A stretch of DNA of 64,000 nt from DASWJZ01 sp963739005 (GTDB lineage: Bacteria > Pseudomonadota > Alphaproteobacteria > Rhizobiales > Afifellaceae): positions 124,001-188,000 of the forward strand of contig CAVTYQ010000001.1 in the NCBI GenBank assembly GCA_963739005.1, in the 5' to 3' direction. Below are positions 50,209 to 59,475 of the stretch, one piece after another. Under the pieces are notes generated by a model. The model worked only from the letters and a program-made list of their open reading frames with translations. It was not told where the DNA came from and made no database searches. Made by a program: the position numbers and the translations under genes. Each line of letters opens with the position of its first letter. Within the stretch, counting starts at the first letter, position 1.

Positions 50209-51526
50209 ATGAACGCACCGCTCAGGCTCGGGATCGCCGGACTGGGTACTGTCGGCGCGTCGGTCGTGCGGCTCCTCGAGACGCACAGCGACGCGCTCGC
50301 GGCGCAGGTCAACCGGCCGATCTCCGTGGTCGCCGTCAGCGCCCGCAAGCGCGAGCGCCCGCGCGGCCTCAAGATCGACCGCTACGCCTGGCACGACGAT
50401 CCGGTCACCATGGCGCGCTCGAACTCGATCGATGTGTTCGTCGAGTTGATCGGGGGCGGCGATGACGGGCCGGCGCGCTCCAGCATCAGGGCGGCGCTAA
50501 AGTCGGGCAAGAGCGTCGTCACTGCGAACAAGGCGCTGCTTGCGCGCCAGGGCGTGAAGCTCGCCAAGCTCGCCGAGGAACGCGGCGGGCAGCTCTCGTT
50601 CGAGGCGGCGGTCGGCGGGGGCATCCCGATCGTGAAGACGCTTCGGGAGGCGCTCGTCGGAAACAGGCTCACCCGCATCTACGGAATCCTGAACGGCACC
50701 TGCAACTTCATCCTGAGCCGGATGGAGGAGGGCGAGACCTATGCGAGCGCGCTCAAGGAAGCGCAGACGCTTGGCTACGCGGAAGCCGATCCGACTTTCG
50801 ACGTCGAGGGAATGGACGCCGCACAGAAGCTCGCGATACTGACCAGCATCGCCTTCGGCACCGAGATCGACCGCGAGCCCAGTCTCGTGGAGGGCATCTC
50901 GTCGATCGAGCCGGAAGACATCGTGGCGGCCGATGAACTGGGTTACCGCATCAAGCTGCTCGCCGTTGCGCAGCGGACCGATTCCGGCATCGAGCAGCGC
51001 GTGCATCCGACCATGGTGCCCGGCGACTGCGACATCGCGCGGATCTCCGGCGTGACGAACGCGGTCGCGGTGGAGGGTGACTTTATCGGAGCAGTCATGC
51101 TCTCCGGGCCGGGTGCCGGGGGCGACGCGACGGCGTCGGCCGTCGTCGGCGACATCGTCGATCTCGCACGTGGCGTGCGCATGCCGCCACTCGGGCGGCC
51201 GGCGGCGAGCCTGGAGCCCTACAAGCGCGCCCGCATGCGCGCGCACGAGGGCGGCTACTATCTCCGCCTCAAGGTGCACGACCGTCCGGGCGCCTTTGCC
51301 GCGATCGCGCGGCGCATGGCAGAGGCCGGAATCTCGCTCGAACTCGATCCTGCAGCGGAACCGTCCGATCGGAAGAGCGCCGAAGCGGAGCACCGAGGCG
51401 GTGCAGCCGGTCACGATCATCACGCATTCGACGACCGAGCACGCGGTGCGCGGGGCGCTTGCCGCTATCGAAGCGGAGGGCGAGGTCTTCGGACGGCCGC
51501 AGATGATCCGCATCGAAGCGCTCTAG
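50209..51526 (+). CDS. hom: Homoserine dehydrogenase, frame broken before the ACT domain
   Basis: The enzyme reduces aspartate semialdehyde to homoserine on the way to Thr and Met. NAD-binding APLRLGIAGLGTVGASVVRL, catalytic region SKGKSVVTANKALL, LNGTCNFILSRMEEGETYAS and AQTLGYAEADPTFDVEGMDA are intact. At about 51338-51345 (after EAGISLE) the frame must move by one base to give the ACT regulatory domain SILQRNRPIGRAPKRSTEAV to the TAG at 51524. With one base removed the protein has 438 aa, the normal size. As written, the frame runs instead through about 60 nonsense residues into glpX. Sequencing error is the simplest reading. Confidence 0.88.
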
Positions 51527-51537
51527 GGGAGAGCGCG

Positions 51538-52512
51538 ATGGCTCGGCCCACCCACGCAAAGATGGATCGTATGCTGACGCTCGAGCTCGTGCGTGTGACC
51601 GAGCGGGCGGCGGTCGCGGCAGCGGCTGCGCGCGGGCGCGGCGACGAGCAATTGGCCGATCAGGCGGCCGTCGAAGCGATGTGGGGTGAACTGAACCGGC
51701 TCGACGTGCGCGGCCGAATCGTGGTCGGCGAAGGCGAGCGCGACGTGGCGCCAAAGCTCTACGTCGGCGAGGAGGTCGGCACGGGGAAGGGACCTGAGGT
51801 CGATATCGCGGTCGATCCGCTCGACGGCCGGACGCTCTGCGCCAAGAACCTGCCGAACTCGCTTGCGGCGATCGCTGTGACCCGCCGCGGCGGGCTCCTG
51901 AACGCGCCCGACATCTACATGGACAAGATCGCGATCGGCCCCGGTTACGCGTCCGATCTCGTCGATCTCGACATGCCGCCGGAGGAGGCGATCGGGCGGC
52001 TCGCCGAAGCGAAGGGCGTTCGGCCGCGCGACATCTCCGCCTGCATCCTCGATCGCCCGCGCCACGCCAAGCTCATCGAGCGGGTGCGCCGGACCGGCGC
52101 CTCGATACGACTGGTCGGCGATGGCGATGTCGCCGGCATCATCCACACGACCGACCCGGAAACGACCGGCATCGACATCTATCTCGGCAGCGGCGGCGCG
52201 CCGGAAGGCGTGCTCGCGGCAGCGGCGCTTCGCTGCATCGGCGGCCAGATGTGCGGGCGGCTAATCGCCGACAGCGAGGCCAAGCGGCAGCGCGCGAAAG
52301 AGCACGGAATAAAGGACCTGAAGCGCGTCTATCGCGCCGAAGACATGGCGTCGGGCGACGTTCTCTTCGCCGCGACCGGGATCACCGACGGGAGCCTCTT
52401 CGCCGGCGTGCGCTTCGAGCGCGACAGCGCCACGACGTACTCGATCGTGACACGTTCGGAGACCGGCACGCAGCGCTGGATACGGGCGCGGCATCGCAAC
52501 GGAGAGAAATAG
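51538..52512 (+). CDS. glpX: Class II fructose-1,6-bisphosphatase GlpX
   Basis: A 324-aa gluconeogenic phosphatase. Visible: ELVRVTERAAVAAAAARGRG, GRIVVGEGERDVAPKLYVGE, VDIAVDPLDGRTLCAKNLPN (metal site) and DIYLGSGGAPEGVLAAAALR. GGGAGAG precedes the ATG at 51538. It follows hom by 11 bases, the normal alphaproteobacterial order. Because of the hom frame break, the hom reading frame enters this gene in phase, producing an apparent 767-codon open frame; the natural start is the ATG given here. Confidence 0.96.
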   Translation: MARPTHAKMDRMLTLELVRVTERAAVAAAAARGRGDEQLADQAAVEAMWGELNRLDVRGRIVVGEGERDVAPKLYVGEEVGTGKGPEVDIAVDPLDGRTLCAKNLPNSLAAIAVTRRGGLLNAPDIYMDKIAIGPGYASDLVDLDMPPEEAIGRLAEAKGVRPRDISACILDRPRHAKLIERVRRTGASIRLVGDGDVAGIIHTTDPETTGIDIYLGSGGAPEGVLAAAALRCIGGQMCGRLIADSEAKRQRAKEHGIKDLKRVYRAEDMASGDVLFAATGITDGSLFAGVRFERDSATTYSIVTRSETGTQRWIRARHRNGEK

Positions 52513-52540
52513 CATCGACGGCCTGACGCTCTTCGGCCTT

Positions 52541-52726
52541 GTGGCCGTCACCGCGATGCTCGGCTTCTATGCGGTTGAACATCGAACACCGTGGTTCATC
52601 CTCGCCTTCGCCGGTGCCTGCCTGCTCGCCTCGCTCTATGGATTCCTAAGCGGTGCATGGCCGTTCGGCGTGGTTGAGATCGTCTGGGCCGGCGTGGCGT
52701 TTCGCCGTTGGATGAAGGCCCGCTAG
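52541..52726 (+). CDS. Small membrane protein
   Basis: A 61-aa protein from a GTG; the frame is open nine codons further upstream (IDGLTLFGLVAVTAMLGFYA), so the N-terminus may be longer but no standard start codon is present there. Two membrane helices: the first at the start, the second PWFILAFAGACLLASLYGFL, then WPFGVVEIVWAGVAFRRWMK. Small proteins of this type with the end VVEIVWAGVAFRRW are common beside glpX and recJ in this group. Function unknown. Confidence 0.65.
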   Translation: MAVTAMLGFYAVEHRTPWFILAFAGACLLASLYGFLSGAWPFGVVEIVWAGVAFRRWMKAR

Positions 52727-52765
52727 CAATCGACGCCGGGGTCATCTGGGACCATAGTCCGGTCG

Positions 52766-54581
52766 ATGTTGGGATTCGCCGAAGACCGCACGCTCGACCG
52801 CAATTTTCTCGGCGTTTCGCGTTCGCTCACCGGACGCGGCTGGCGGGCGCGGCTCGACCAGCGTGGCGAGGCGATCGCGACGGCAATCGCGCAGCGCGGC
52901 ATCGCTTCGGAGAGCCTGGCGCGCGTGCTCGCGGCGCGCGGCGTCGGGGTCGAAGGCGCGGCGGCCTACCTTTCGCCGACGCTCAAGCAGGATCTCCCAG
53001 ATCCCTCAACGCTCGTCGACATGGATAAAGCGGCTGCTCGGCTCGCCGACGCTGTCGTTTCGCACGAGCCGGTCGCGATCTTCGGCGACTACGACGTCGA
53101 CGGCGCGACCTCCGCCGCGCTTCTCCACGATGTGCTTTCGGCGCTCGGCACGGCGCCGCGCATCTACATCCCCGACCGCATCTTCGAGGGCTACGGACCC
53201 AACGTCGACGCGATCGACACGCTCGCCGGGGAGGGCGCGCGGCTGATCGTCTGCGTCGATTGCGGCTCGACCAGCTTCGATGCGCTGGAGCGCGCGAAGG
53301 CGCGCGGCGTCGACGTCGTCGTGCTCGATCATCACCAGGTGGGCGCGGAGCTGCCGCCCGCCGTCGCCATCGTCAATCCGAACCGGCGCGACGACATCTC
53401 CGGGCAGGGGCCGCTCGCGGCGGTCGGGGTGACGTTCCTTACCGCCGTCGCGCTTCTGCGCGAACTTCGGCGCAGGAATTTCTCCGGCGCACTTCCCGAC
53501 CTGCTGCCGCTTCTGGAACTCGTCGCACTCGGGACCGTCTGCGACATGGTCGAGCTCACCGGGTTGAACCGCGCGTTCGTCGCGAAGGGGCTGATCGCGC
53601 TCCGCCACAGCGAAAGGCCTGGGGTGCGCACGCTGATCGAAGCCTCGCGGCTGAAGAGCCCGCCCGAACTCGGGGCACCTCGGCTTTCTTCTCGGGCCGC
53701 GCATCAACGCCGGCGGGCGGATCGGCAAGGCGACGCTCGGCGCGAGCCTCCTCACCACGACCGATTCGGCCGAGGCGGCGAAGATCGCCGGCCTGCTCGA
53801 CCGGCTGAACAGCGAGCGCCAGGCGATCGAGGCGGCGGCGGTCGCCGAGGCGGTCAGCGAAGCCGACGCCGAGATTGGAGCAAGCGAGGGGCCGCCGATC
53901 ATCGTGGCGAGCGGAGAGAATTGGCATCCGGGCGTGGTCGGGCTCGTCGCGTCTCGGCTGAGGGAACGCTTCGAACGACCCGCCTTCGCCATCGCCTGGA
54001 ACGGCGGCGGAGTCGGGACCGGCTCGGGGCGCTCAATACCCGGCGTCGACATCGGCAGCGCCGTGCGCGCTGCGGTGGAGGCGGGGATCCTCGTCAAGGG
54101 CGGCGGGCACGCGATGGCCGCAGGCGTAACGGTGGAGCGCGGCAAGCTGGGGGCGCTCCGCGCGTTTCTCGAGGCGCGTCTCGGTGCTGACGTGATGGCG
54201 GCCGGCGCCGACAGCGACCTTGAGATCGACGGCGCGCTGTCGGCCGGCGGCGCGACCGCGGCGCTGGTCGAGGAACTCGAACGTGCCGGACCCTACGGCA
54301 ATGCCAGTCCGGAGCCCGTCTTCGCCCTGCCGGCGCATCGCATTGCGTTCGCCGATACGGTCGGCAAGGGACACGTGCGGCTGACGCTCGCGTCCGCATC
54401 GGGCGAAAGCCTGAAGGCGATCGCTTTCCGCGCCGCCGACGCGCCGCTCGGCCGCGCGCTGCTATCGGCGCGCGGTAGGCCGCTTCACGTCGCGGGCACG
54501 CTCAGTCTCGACCATTACGGCGGATCGGCACGCGCGCAGATGCGCGTGCTCGACGCCGCTGAGGCCGAAGGCCGTTACTGA
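52766..54581 (+). CDS. recJ: Single-stranded-DNA exonuclease RecJ, frame broken in the middle
   Basis: A 5'-3' ssDNA exonuclease for recombination and mismatch repair. The DHH domain is intact: VAIFGDYDVDGATSAALLHD, IVCVDCGSTSFDALERAKAR, VVLDHHQVGAELPPAVAIVN. Near 53672-53675 (GGGG) one extra base shifts the frame; the next frame gives HLGFLLGPRINAGGRIGKAT, then the DHHA1 part with ASGENWHPGVVGLVASRLRE, KGGGHAMAAGVTVERGKLGA and the OB fold to the stop at 54581. Without the extra base it is 604 aa, normal. The shift lies in a G run, as expected of a sequencing error. Confidence 0.9.
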
Positions 54582-54597
54582 TGGAGCGTATGAGCGC

Positions 54598-54858
54598 CTA
54601 GCGCCCGATGAAGATGAGGCGCGCGGTGCCGCTGTGCGACTGCACGACCCAGTCGACCGCCGCGCGCGTGCTGCGGCGCACGTCGCGAGGGTTGACTCCG
54701 ATATCGAGCAGCGCGCGATCGTCGAGCTCGGCGAGCGCGGCGGTGGTCTGGCGCCTCGAGCGGGCGCGAGAGATGGCGTCCCCGATGTGGGTGATGATGG
54801 CGACAATGGCGTTCTGCTGGGGTCTTCCGGCGCCCCAGGTGGCCGCATTCGTGTTCAT
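54598..54858 (-). CDS. DUF1127 small protein
   Basis: An 86-aa protein with AAGGA before the ATG at 54858. The DUF1127 (YjiS-like) core is ALAELDDRALLDIGVNPRDV at about 45-65, preceded by an Arg-rich helix (ISRARSRRQTTA). In alphaproteobacteria small DUF1127 proteins take part in RNA turnover, phosphate and stress responses. It converges with recJ, 16 bases apart. Confidence 0.82.
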   Translation of the reverse strand: MNTNAATWGAGRPQQNAIVAIITHIGDAISRARSRRQTTAALAELDDRALLDIGVNPRDVRRSTRAAVDWVVQSHSGTARLIFIGR

Positions 54859-55042
54859 GATTTCCGTCCTTGAAGATGACGCGCGAGTAGCCCCGAATTG
54901 TTTCAGGACGATTTCGCTGCAGTGCAAAATGGTTTCGTTCGACGCCCGTGCGTAGCGGCAATGTCGGTTACCGAATCGTAAACGCTATCAAAGGCTTGGC
55001 GGGCTCTCCGGCGGGCGACCGCGCCCCCGGGGACGGCGGACG

Positions 55043-56116
55043 CTAGATAACAGCCTGCCGGCGGGCGCGGATCGCGGCTGCCGGCGCGGCGGTACTGTCT
55101 CGCACGATGAGCGGAGCGTCGAGATAGACGCTCGCCGGCGATGTCCCGTCCCTCAGGCGCTCAAGGAGGAGCCGGGCGCCGACGCGGCCGAGCTCGTAGC
55201 GCGGCTGGCAGATGGTGGTCAGCGTCGGCGTCACCACCTCGGAGAACTCGATCCCGTCGAACCCGATGACGGAGACATCGCCCGGCACCCGCACGCCCGC
55301 GAGGCTCACGGTCTTCATGAATCCGATCGCCATGTAGTCGCTCGCAGCAAAGATGGCGGTCGGACGATCGACGCGGGAAAGAAATTCGCGCCCCACCGCC
55401 GCGCCCGATTGCAGATAGAAGTCCCCCGGCCATTGGATCACCGCACGCGGATCGAGGCCGGCGGCCGCGATTCCCGCCAGGAAGCCGGCTCGGCGCTCGA
55501 CATTGTTCAGGTTGTCGGCCGGGCCGGCGATGTAGCCAAAACGGCGATGGCCGAGTTCGACGAGATGCGCCGCGGCGGCGGCCGCAGCCTTGCGATTGTC
55601 GACCATCACGAACGGCAGATCCGTCTCCGGAATGGCGACGCAGATGGTGGCCATGGGCAAGCCGGCGGCGCGCATGACGCGGCCGTTGGCTGTCGGAACG
55701 CGCGCGCTCATCGAAAGCACGGCATCGACCTGGCCGGAGAAGACCAGATCGACATAGCGCGGCTCGCGCTCCGCCTGGTTGTCGAGGTTGCCGATGATGA
55801 TCCCGTAGCCGGAGGCGACGAGTTCGTCGTCGATGCCGCGGAGAATCTCGGCGAAGAATGAATTGGCGATGTTCGGCACGACCACGAGCACCATCATGGT
55901 GCGCCGCGCCCTCAGATTGCGGGCGGCGACGTTCGGCGTGTAGCCGGTCGCCTCGATCGCGGCGAGGACGCGCGCCCGCGCCGCCTCGCTGACGAGATCG
56001 GGAGACGCGAGGGTGCGGCTCACCGTTGCCGTCGAGACGCCCGCGCGCGCCGCAACGTCGTGAATGGTCGCGGGGCGATGCGACGAACGGCCGTTCGAGG
56101 ACTGCGTTCTTTTCAT
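55043..56116 (-). CDS. LacI-family transcriptional repressor
   Basis: A 357-aa regulator. The HTH is at about 16-38 (TIHDVAARAGVSTATVSRTL) and hinge with LRARRTMMV; the ligand-binding domain follows the periplasmic-binding fold (VVVPNIANSFFAEILRGIDD; VMVDNRKAAAAAAAHLVELG; AIFAASDYMAIGFMKTVSLA; SVIGFDGIEFSEVVTPTLTT). Divergent from the sugar-transport operon, whose promoter carries a matching LacI-type dyad at 56186-56199. It should hold that operon off until a sugar or derivative binds. I use the ATG at 56116; an upstream GTG would add 15 unlikely residues. Confidence 0.92.
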   Translation of the reverse strand: MKRTQSSNGRSSHRPATIHDVAARAGVSTATVSRTLASPDLVSEAARARVLAAIEATGYTPNVAARNLRARRTMMVLVVVPNIANSFFAEILRGIDDELVASGYGIIIGNLDNQAEREPRYVDLVFSGQVDAVLSMSARVPTANGRVMRAAGLPMATICVAIPETDLPFVMVDNRKAAAAAAAHLVELGHRRFGYIAGPADNLNNVERRAGFLAGIAAAGLDPRAVIQWPGDFYLQSGAAVGREFLSRVDRPTAIFAASDYMAIGFMKTVSLAGVRVPGDVSVIGFDGIEFSEVVTPTLTTICQPRYELGRVGARLLLERLRDGTSPASVYLDAPLIVRDSTAAPAAAIRARRQAVI

Positions 56117-56154
56117 CTTCAACAGGTCTTGCGCGGCGCAATTGCAGAAACGGA

Positions 56155-56199
56155 TTGACACTTCTGATTTTATTTATACACTCTATGTAAACGATTACA
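56155..56199 (+). promoter_or_regulatory. Promoter and LacI-type operator of the sugar operon
   Basis: TTGACA (56155-56160), 16 bases, then TACACT (56177-56182) give a plausible sigma-70 promoter. The operator TGTAAACGATTACA (56186-56199), a dyad centred on CG as in many LacI-family sites, begins three bases after the -10. A repressor there would block initiation. The distance to the ATG of the binding-protein gene is 81 bases. Confidence 0.75.
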
Positions 56200-56280
56200 A
56201 GAAGACGCAAGAGGCCGCAGCAGCGGTCAGCGAAACGAAAGTGCCGGCTAATCGGCACTCGTCGCAAGGGAGGGAAATCA

Positions 56281-57531
56281 ATGCGACTTTCTTTGACGAA
56301 TCTATTGGGAGCGACCGCTCTCCTTGCCCTTACGGGCGGAACGGCTTCGGCCGCCGACTGCGAGGTGACGCACTGGTGGACGTCGGGCGGCGAAGCCGCC
56401 GCCGTGGCAGAGTTCGCCAAGGCGTTCAACGAGATCCCGGGCCAGAAGTGGGTCGACGGCGCGATCGGCGGTTCAGGCGACACCGCGCGGCCGATCATCA
56501 TCAGTCGCATCATGGGCGGAAATCCGCCCTGCGCGACGCAGTTCAATCCCGGCAAGGATGCCGACGACCTGATCGCCGCCGGCCTCATGCAGGACATGAC
56601 CGAGCTCGCGACCAAGGAAGGCTGGTACGACATCGTCCGCCCGAAGTCGCAGATCGAAGGCTGCACGAAGGACGGGCACGTCTATTGCGTGCCGGTCAAC
56701 CTGCACTCCGCGCAGTGGATGTGGACCAACCGCCACGTCTACCAGGACGCCGGCATCACGCCGCCGACCAACTGGGATGAGGTCGTGGCCGCAGCGCCCA
56801 AGCTGAAGGAGAAGGGCATCATGCCGATCTCCATGGCACAGGGCTGGCCGGTTGAGCTGCTCCTCGTCCGCAACATGATCCCCGGCATCGGCGGTCCCGA
56901 TCTCTATCTCAAAATCTACCGCGACAAGGACGTCACCGCGGCCGGCGGTCCGGAGATGAAGAAAGTGTTCGAGGCCATGGACCAGGCCCGGCAGATCGTC
57001 GATCCGACGACGATCGTCCCGCAGTGGAACGACGCCGTCAGCCTCGTCATCACCGGCAAGGCGGCCGCCAACGTCATGGGCGACTGGGCACAGGGCGAGT
57101 TCCAGGTGGCGAAGATGATCGCCGGCGAGGACTACGACTGCATCCCGGGCTTGGGCTATCACCCGTTGCTCAATACCGGCGGTGACGTCTTCTTCTTCCC
57201 GAAGCAGACCGACCCGGCGATCACCGAGGCACAGATGAAGATGGCCTCGATGATGATCTCGAAGCCGGTGCAGGTGGCGTTCAACCTGAAGAAGGGCTCG
57301 CTGCCGATCCGCGGCGACGTCGACCTCACCAACGCCAATGCCTGCATGAAGAAGGGGCTGAAGATCCTCGAGGACCCGAACAACATCATTCCGGACAACG
57401 CTCAGCTCATGCAGCGTGACACGATCAACCAGATCCGGGACCTGTTGAACGAGTTCTTCACCGACCCGAGCATGAGCGTTGACGACGTGCAGGCCTCGTT
57501 CGTCGACATCATCTCGAGCGCGCCGCAATAG
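56281..57531 (+). CDS. Sugar ABC transporter, substrate-binding protein
   Basis: A 416-aa periplasmic protein with GGGAGGGAAATCA before its ATG. Signal peptide 1-24 (LLALTGGTASA, cleaved before ADCEVTHWWT). The family-1 solute-binding fold follows (TSGGEAAAVAEFAKAFNEIP; TQFNPGKDADDLIAAGLMQD; VYCVPVNLHSAQWMWTNRHV; VITGKAAANVMGDWAQGEFQ). Two Cys pairs may form disulphides. The substrate is probably a mono- or oligosaccharide; the ManD neighbour hints at uronate-type sugars. Confidence 0.93.
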   Translation: MRLSLTNLLGATALLALTGGTASAADCEVTHWWTSGGEAAAVAEFAKAFNEIPGQKWVDGAIGGSGDTARPIIISRIMGGNPPCATQFNPGKDADDLIAAGLMQDMTELATKEGWYDIVRPKSQIEGCTKDGHVYCVPVNLHSAQWMWTNRHVYQDAGITPPTNWDEVVAAAPKLKEKGIMPISMAQGWPVELLLVRNMIPGIGGPDLYLKIYRDKDVTAAGGPEMKKVFEAMDQARQIVDPTTIVPQWNDAVSLVITGKAAANVMGDWAQGEFQVAKMIAGEDYDCIPGLGYHPLLNTGGDVFFFPKQTDPAITEAQMKMASMMISKPVQVAFNLKKGSLPIRGDVDLTNANACMKKGLKILEDPNNIIPDNAQLMQRDTINQIRDLLNEFFTDPSMSVDDVQASFVDIISSAPQ

Positions 57532-57553
57532 TCTCGCGGGCTTTGCCAAGATT

Positions 57554-57590
57554 GGCGCGGTCGGCTCAAGGCGATTGAGCCGACCGCGCC
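57554..57590 (+). other. Strong hairpin between binding protein and permease genes
   Basis: A perfect 16-bp stem, GGCGCGGTCGGCTCAA with TTGAGCCGACCGCGCC, and a five-base loop. No T run follows. Such hairpins between the binding-protein and permease genes protect the upstream message from 3' decay and lower downstream expression, giving excess binding protein over permease, as in malE-malF. That role here is inferred. Confidence 0.75.
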
Positions 57591-57621
57591 GGCACTAGCT
57601 TAACGGGCGGGGCGGGGCGAA

Positions 57622-58569
57622 ATGGCCAACGTGTCTCAGGCAGCCACGGCGGTGGCCGCGCAGGCGCGCGCCGCGAAGCCGCCGATCAGGCTCTTCCGCA
57701 ACATGGCGGCGAAGATCGCCATGGCCCCGATGATGGCGACGGTGATCTTCGTCTTCATTGGCTGCACCGTCTGGACGATCTTCTATTCGCTGACGACGTC
57801 GCGGGTTCTGCCGGCTGCGGACCCGCTCGGAGCGGATTGGGCGGGGCTCAGCCAGTACAGCCGGCTCTTCCACGACCGGCGCTGGCAGATATCCGTTCAC
57901 AATCTCGCGCTCTTCGGAACGCTTACGCTGATCTTCGTCTTCGTGGTGGGCTTCCTGCTCGCCGTGTTCATGGACCAGAAGATCCGCTTCGAGAACACGT
58001 TCCGCACGATCTTCCTCTATCCCTTCGCGCTTTCGTTCGTCATTACGGGCCTCGTCTGGCAGTGGATGCTCAATCCCGCCTTCGGCTTGCAGAAATCGAT
58101 CCGCGGCCTCGGCTGGGAGAGCTTCAGCTTCGATTGGATCGCCAATCGGAAAATGGTGGTCTACACGCTGGTCATTGCCGCCGTCTGGCAGGGAACCGGC
58201 CTGGTGATGGCGCTGATGCTCGCCGGGCTCCGCGGCATCGACGAGGAGATCTGGAAAGCCTCGCGTGTCGACGGGATTCCGAAGTGGCGGACCTACATCT
58301 CGATCGTCATCCCGATGATGCGCCCGGTGTTCGTGACGGCGCTCGTCATCGTCGCAGCGGGAATCGTCAGGACTTACGATCTGGTGGTCGCCATGACTGG
58401 TGGCGGACCCGGCCTCTCGTCGCAATTCCCGACGCTCTACATCTACGAGTACATGTTCGTTTCGAACCTGTCGCAGGGCCTAGCAGCGTCCACCGTTCTT
58501 CTAGTTACGGTCGCCATCATCGTGGTGCCTTGGGCCTACTACGAGTTCGGCCGGAGGCGCACGCAATGA
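57622..58569 (+). CDS. Sugar ABC transporter, permease 1 (MalF type)
   Basis: A 315-aa inner-membrane protein with six helices (first about 33-58, MAPMMATVIFVFIGCTVWTI). The EAA loop that contacts the ATPase is at EEIWKASRVDGIPKWRTYIS followed by IVIPMM. Its stop overlaps the next start (ATGA). It forms the channel together with the second permease. Confidence 0.94.
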   Translation: MANVSQAATAVAAQARAAKPPIRLFRNMAAKIAMAPMMATVIFVFIGCTVWTIFYSLTTSRVLPAADPLGADWAGLSQYSRLFHDRRWQISVHNLALFGTLTLIFVFVVGFLLAVFMDQKIRFENTFRTIFLYPFALSFVITGLVWQWMLNPAFGLQKSIRGLGWESFSFDWIANRKMVVYTLVIAAVWQGTGLVMALMLAGLRGIDEEIWKASRVDGIPKWRTYISIVIPMMRPVFVTALVIVAAGIVRTYDLVVAMTGGGPGLSSQFPTLYIYEYMFVSNLSQGLAASTVLLVTVAIIVVPWAYYEFGRRRTQ

Positions 58570-59471
58570 GCGCCGTCGGCGCGCGCAACGCTTTAGAGCC
58601 GATGGGCCCGCGTCCAAAGCGGCGTTTCGCGCCAGCGACGATCATGGTCTACGGCGTCCTCATCGTCGCTGCGCTCTACTATCTGCTGCCGCTTTACATC
58701 ATGCTGGTGACCTCGCTGAAGGGGCTCGACGAGGTCCGGCTCGGCAACATCTTCTCGCCGCCGGTCGAGATCACCTTCGAGCCTTGGGTGAAGGCTTGGA
58801 CCTCCGCCTGCACCGGCCTCTATTGCGAGGGTCTGAAGGTTGGCTTCTTCAACTCGCTCTTCATCACAATCCCGAGCGTCGCCGTCTCGATCGCGGTCGG
58901 ATCGGTGAGCGGCTACGGCCTGGCGAACTGGCGCTTCAAGGGTTCCGAAGTCTTCTTCACGATCCTGCTCGTCGGCTCGTTCATCCCTTACCAGGTGATG
59001 ATCTACCCGCTCGTCATCCTGACCTCGAAGCTCGGCATCTACTCGACGCTCTACGCGGTCATCATGGTGCACACGATCTTCGGCATGCCCATCCTGACGC
59101 TGCTCTTCCGCAACTACTTCGCATCGCTGCCGAACGAGCTCTTCAAGGCGGCGCGCGTCGACGGCGCCGGATTCTGGGGCGTGTTCTTCAGGATCATGAT
59201 GCCGATGTCGCTGCCGATCTTCTCGGTCGCGATCATCCTCCAGGTGACCGGCATCTGGAACGACTTCCTGTTCGGCCTCGTCTTCGCCGGGCTCCGCAAC
59301 TATCCGATGACCGTGCAGCTCAACAACATCGTCAATTCGATCCAGGGCGTGCGCGAATACAACGTCAACATGGCGGCGACGATCATCACGGGCCTCGTGC
59401 CGCTCACCATCTACTTCGTCTCCGGCAAACTGTTCGTGCGCGGCATCGCCGCGGGCGCCGTGAAGGGCTGA
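58566..59471 (+). CDS. Sugar ABC transporter, permease 2 (MalG type)
   Basis: A 301-aa inner-membrane protein with six helices; starts inside the previous stop. EAA loop: NELFKAARVDGAGFWGVFFR, then IMMPMS. A small extracytoplasmic stretch between the first two helices has two Cys (TSACTGLYCEGLKV). The gene is followed five bases later by the ATPase gene. Confidence 0.94.
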   Translation: MSAVGARNALEPMGPRPKRRFAPATIMVYGVLIVAALYYLLPLYIMLVTSLKGLDEVRLGNIFSPPVEITFEPWVKAWTSACTGLYCEGLKVGFFNSLFITIPSVAVSIAVGSVSGYGLANWRFKGSEVFFTILLVGSFIPYQVMIYPLVILTSKLGIYSTLYAVIMVHTIFGMPILTLLFRNYFASLPNELFKAARVDGAGFWGVFFRIMMPMSLPIFSVAIILQVTGIWNDFLFGLVFAGLRNYPMTVQLNNIVNSIQGVREYNVNMAATIITGLVPLTIYFVSGKLFVRGIAAGAVKG

Positions 59472-59475
59472 ACCG

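Noticed and set aside
50209..52512. A true bifunctional Hom-GlpX enzyme
   Set aside because: The ACT domain is fully encoded in the next frame with a normal stop, and glpX has its own ribosome site and start.
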